From NCBI GenBank assembly GCA_020086605.1, contig JACBWW010000051.1, positions 1,010,097 through 1,074,096 of the forward strand: a DNA stretch of 64,000 nucleotides. Reading direction: 5' to 3'. Source of the DNA: Lanius collurio (lineage: Eukaryota > Chordata > Aves > Passeriformes > Laniidae). Position 1 is the first letter of the stretch; the number at the start of each line of letters is the position of its first letter. The notes beneath the pieces were generated by a model, which ran no database searches, was not told where the DNA came from, and was given only the letters and a program-made list of their open reading frames with translations. The position numbers and the translations under genes were made by a program. Below, piece after piece: positions 63,986 to 64,000 of the stretch.

Positions 63986-64000
63986 ATTCAGTCACTGACA

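Noticed and set aside
1..64000. CRISPR arrays, tRNA or rRNA genes, bacterial-type operons
   Set aside because: No regularly spaced identical repeats, no tRNA A/B-box pairs or rRNA-like sequence, and no ribosome-binding-site pattern were seen on reading.

Overview
The window reads as nuclear DNA of a bird, most probably a songbird. It is AT-rich and repeat-poor, but it carries a CR1 LINE 3' end (about 25978-26156, antisense) and a series of LTRs whose opening and closing sequences resemble LTR families I recall from passerine genomes. That family recognition is from memory and was not searched. There is nothing bacterial, viral-exogenous or organellar here, and most open frames are chance frames in non-coding DNA.

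Layout. Positions 1-10256 and 10693-27667 are mostly unique AT-rich DNA, interrupted by two solo LTRs (10257-10692 and 24306-24940) and the CR1 fragment. Positions 27668-30263 hold a complete LTR-bounded element of about 2.6 kb: two LTRs of about 295 bp, a polypurine tract and a 5-bp flanking repeat. Its 2.0-kb interior has no pol. It carries instead a broken gag-like open frame that ends in a recognisable Y-box-type cold-shock domain. This host-derived nucleic-acid-binding domain carried by a retroelement is the most unusual thing in the window.

Positions 30880-37260 form an insertion cluster. A degenerate T-rich tandem repeat (unit roughly acagttggtttttat) is split by four LTR-like insertions, and two more LTR-like units follow. 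Positions 37261-61199 are again mostly unique DNA. A solo LTR lies at about 61200-61888, and a last LTR starts at 63482 and reaches the right edge.

Host genes. I could not identify any host gene by name. Several splice-site-bounded open segments look like possible exons, some in phase-compatible sets: minus strand 18449-18605 with 16955-17251; plus strand 42879-42994 with 44542-44649; minus strand 4363-4461, 2277-2380 and 813-976. They lie on opposing strands and short open segments are common by chance, so not all can be real. They are low-confidence leads only. The window may be intronic or intergenic.
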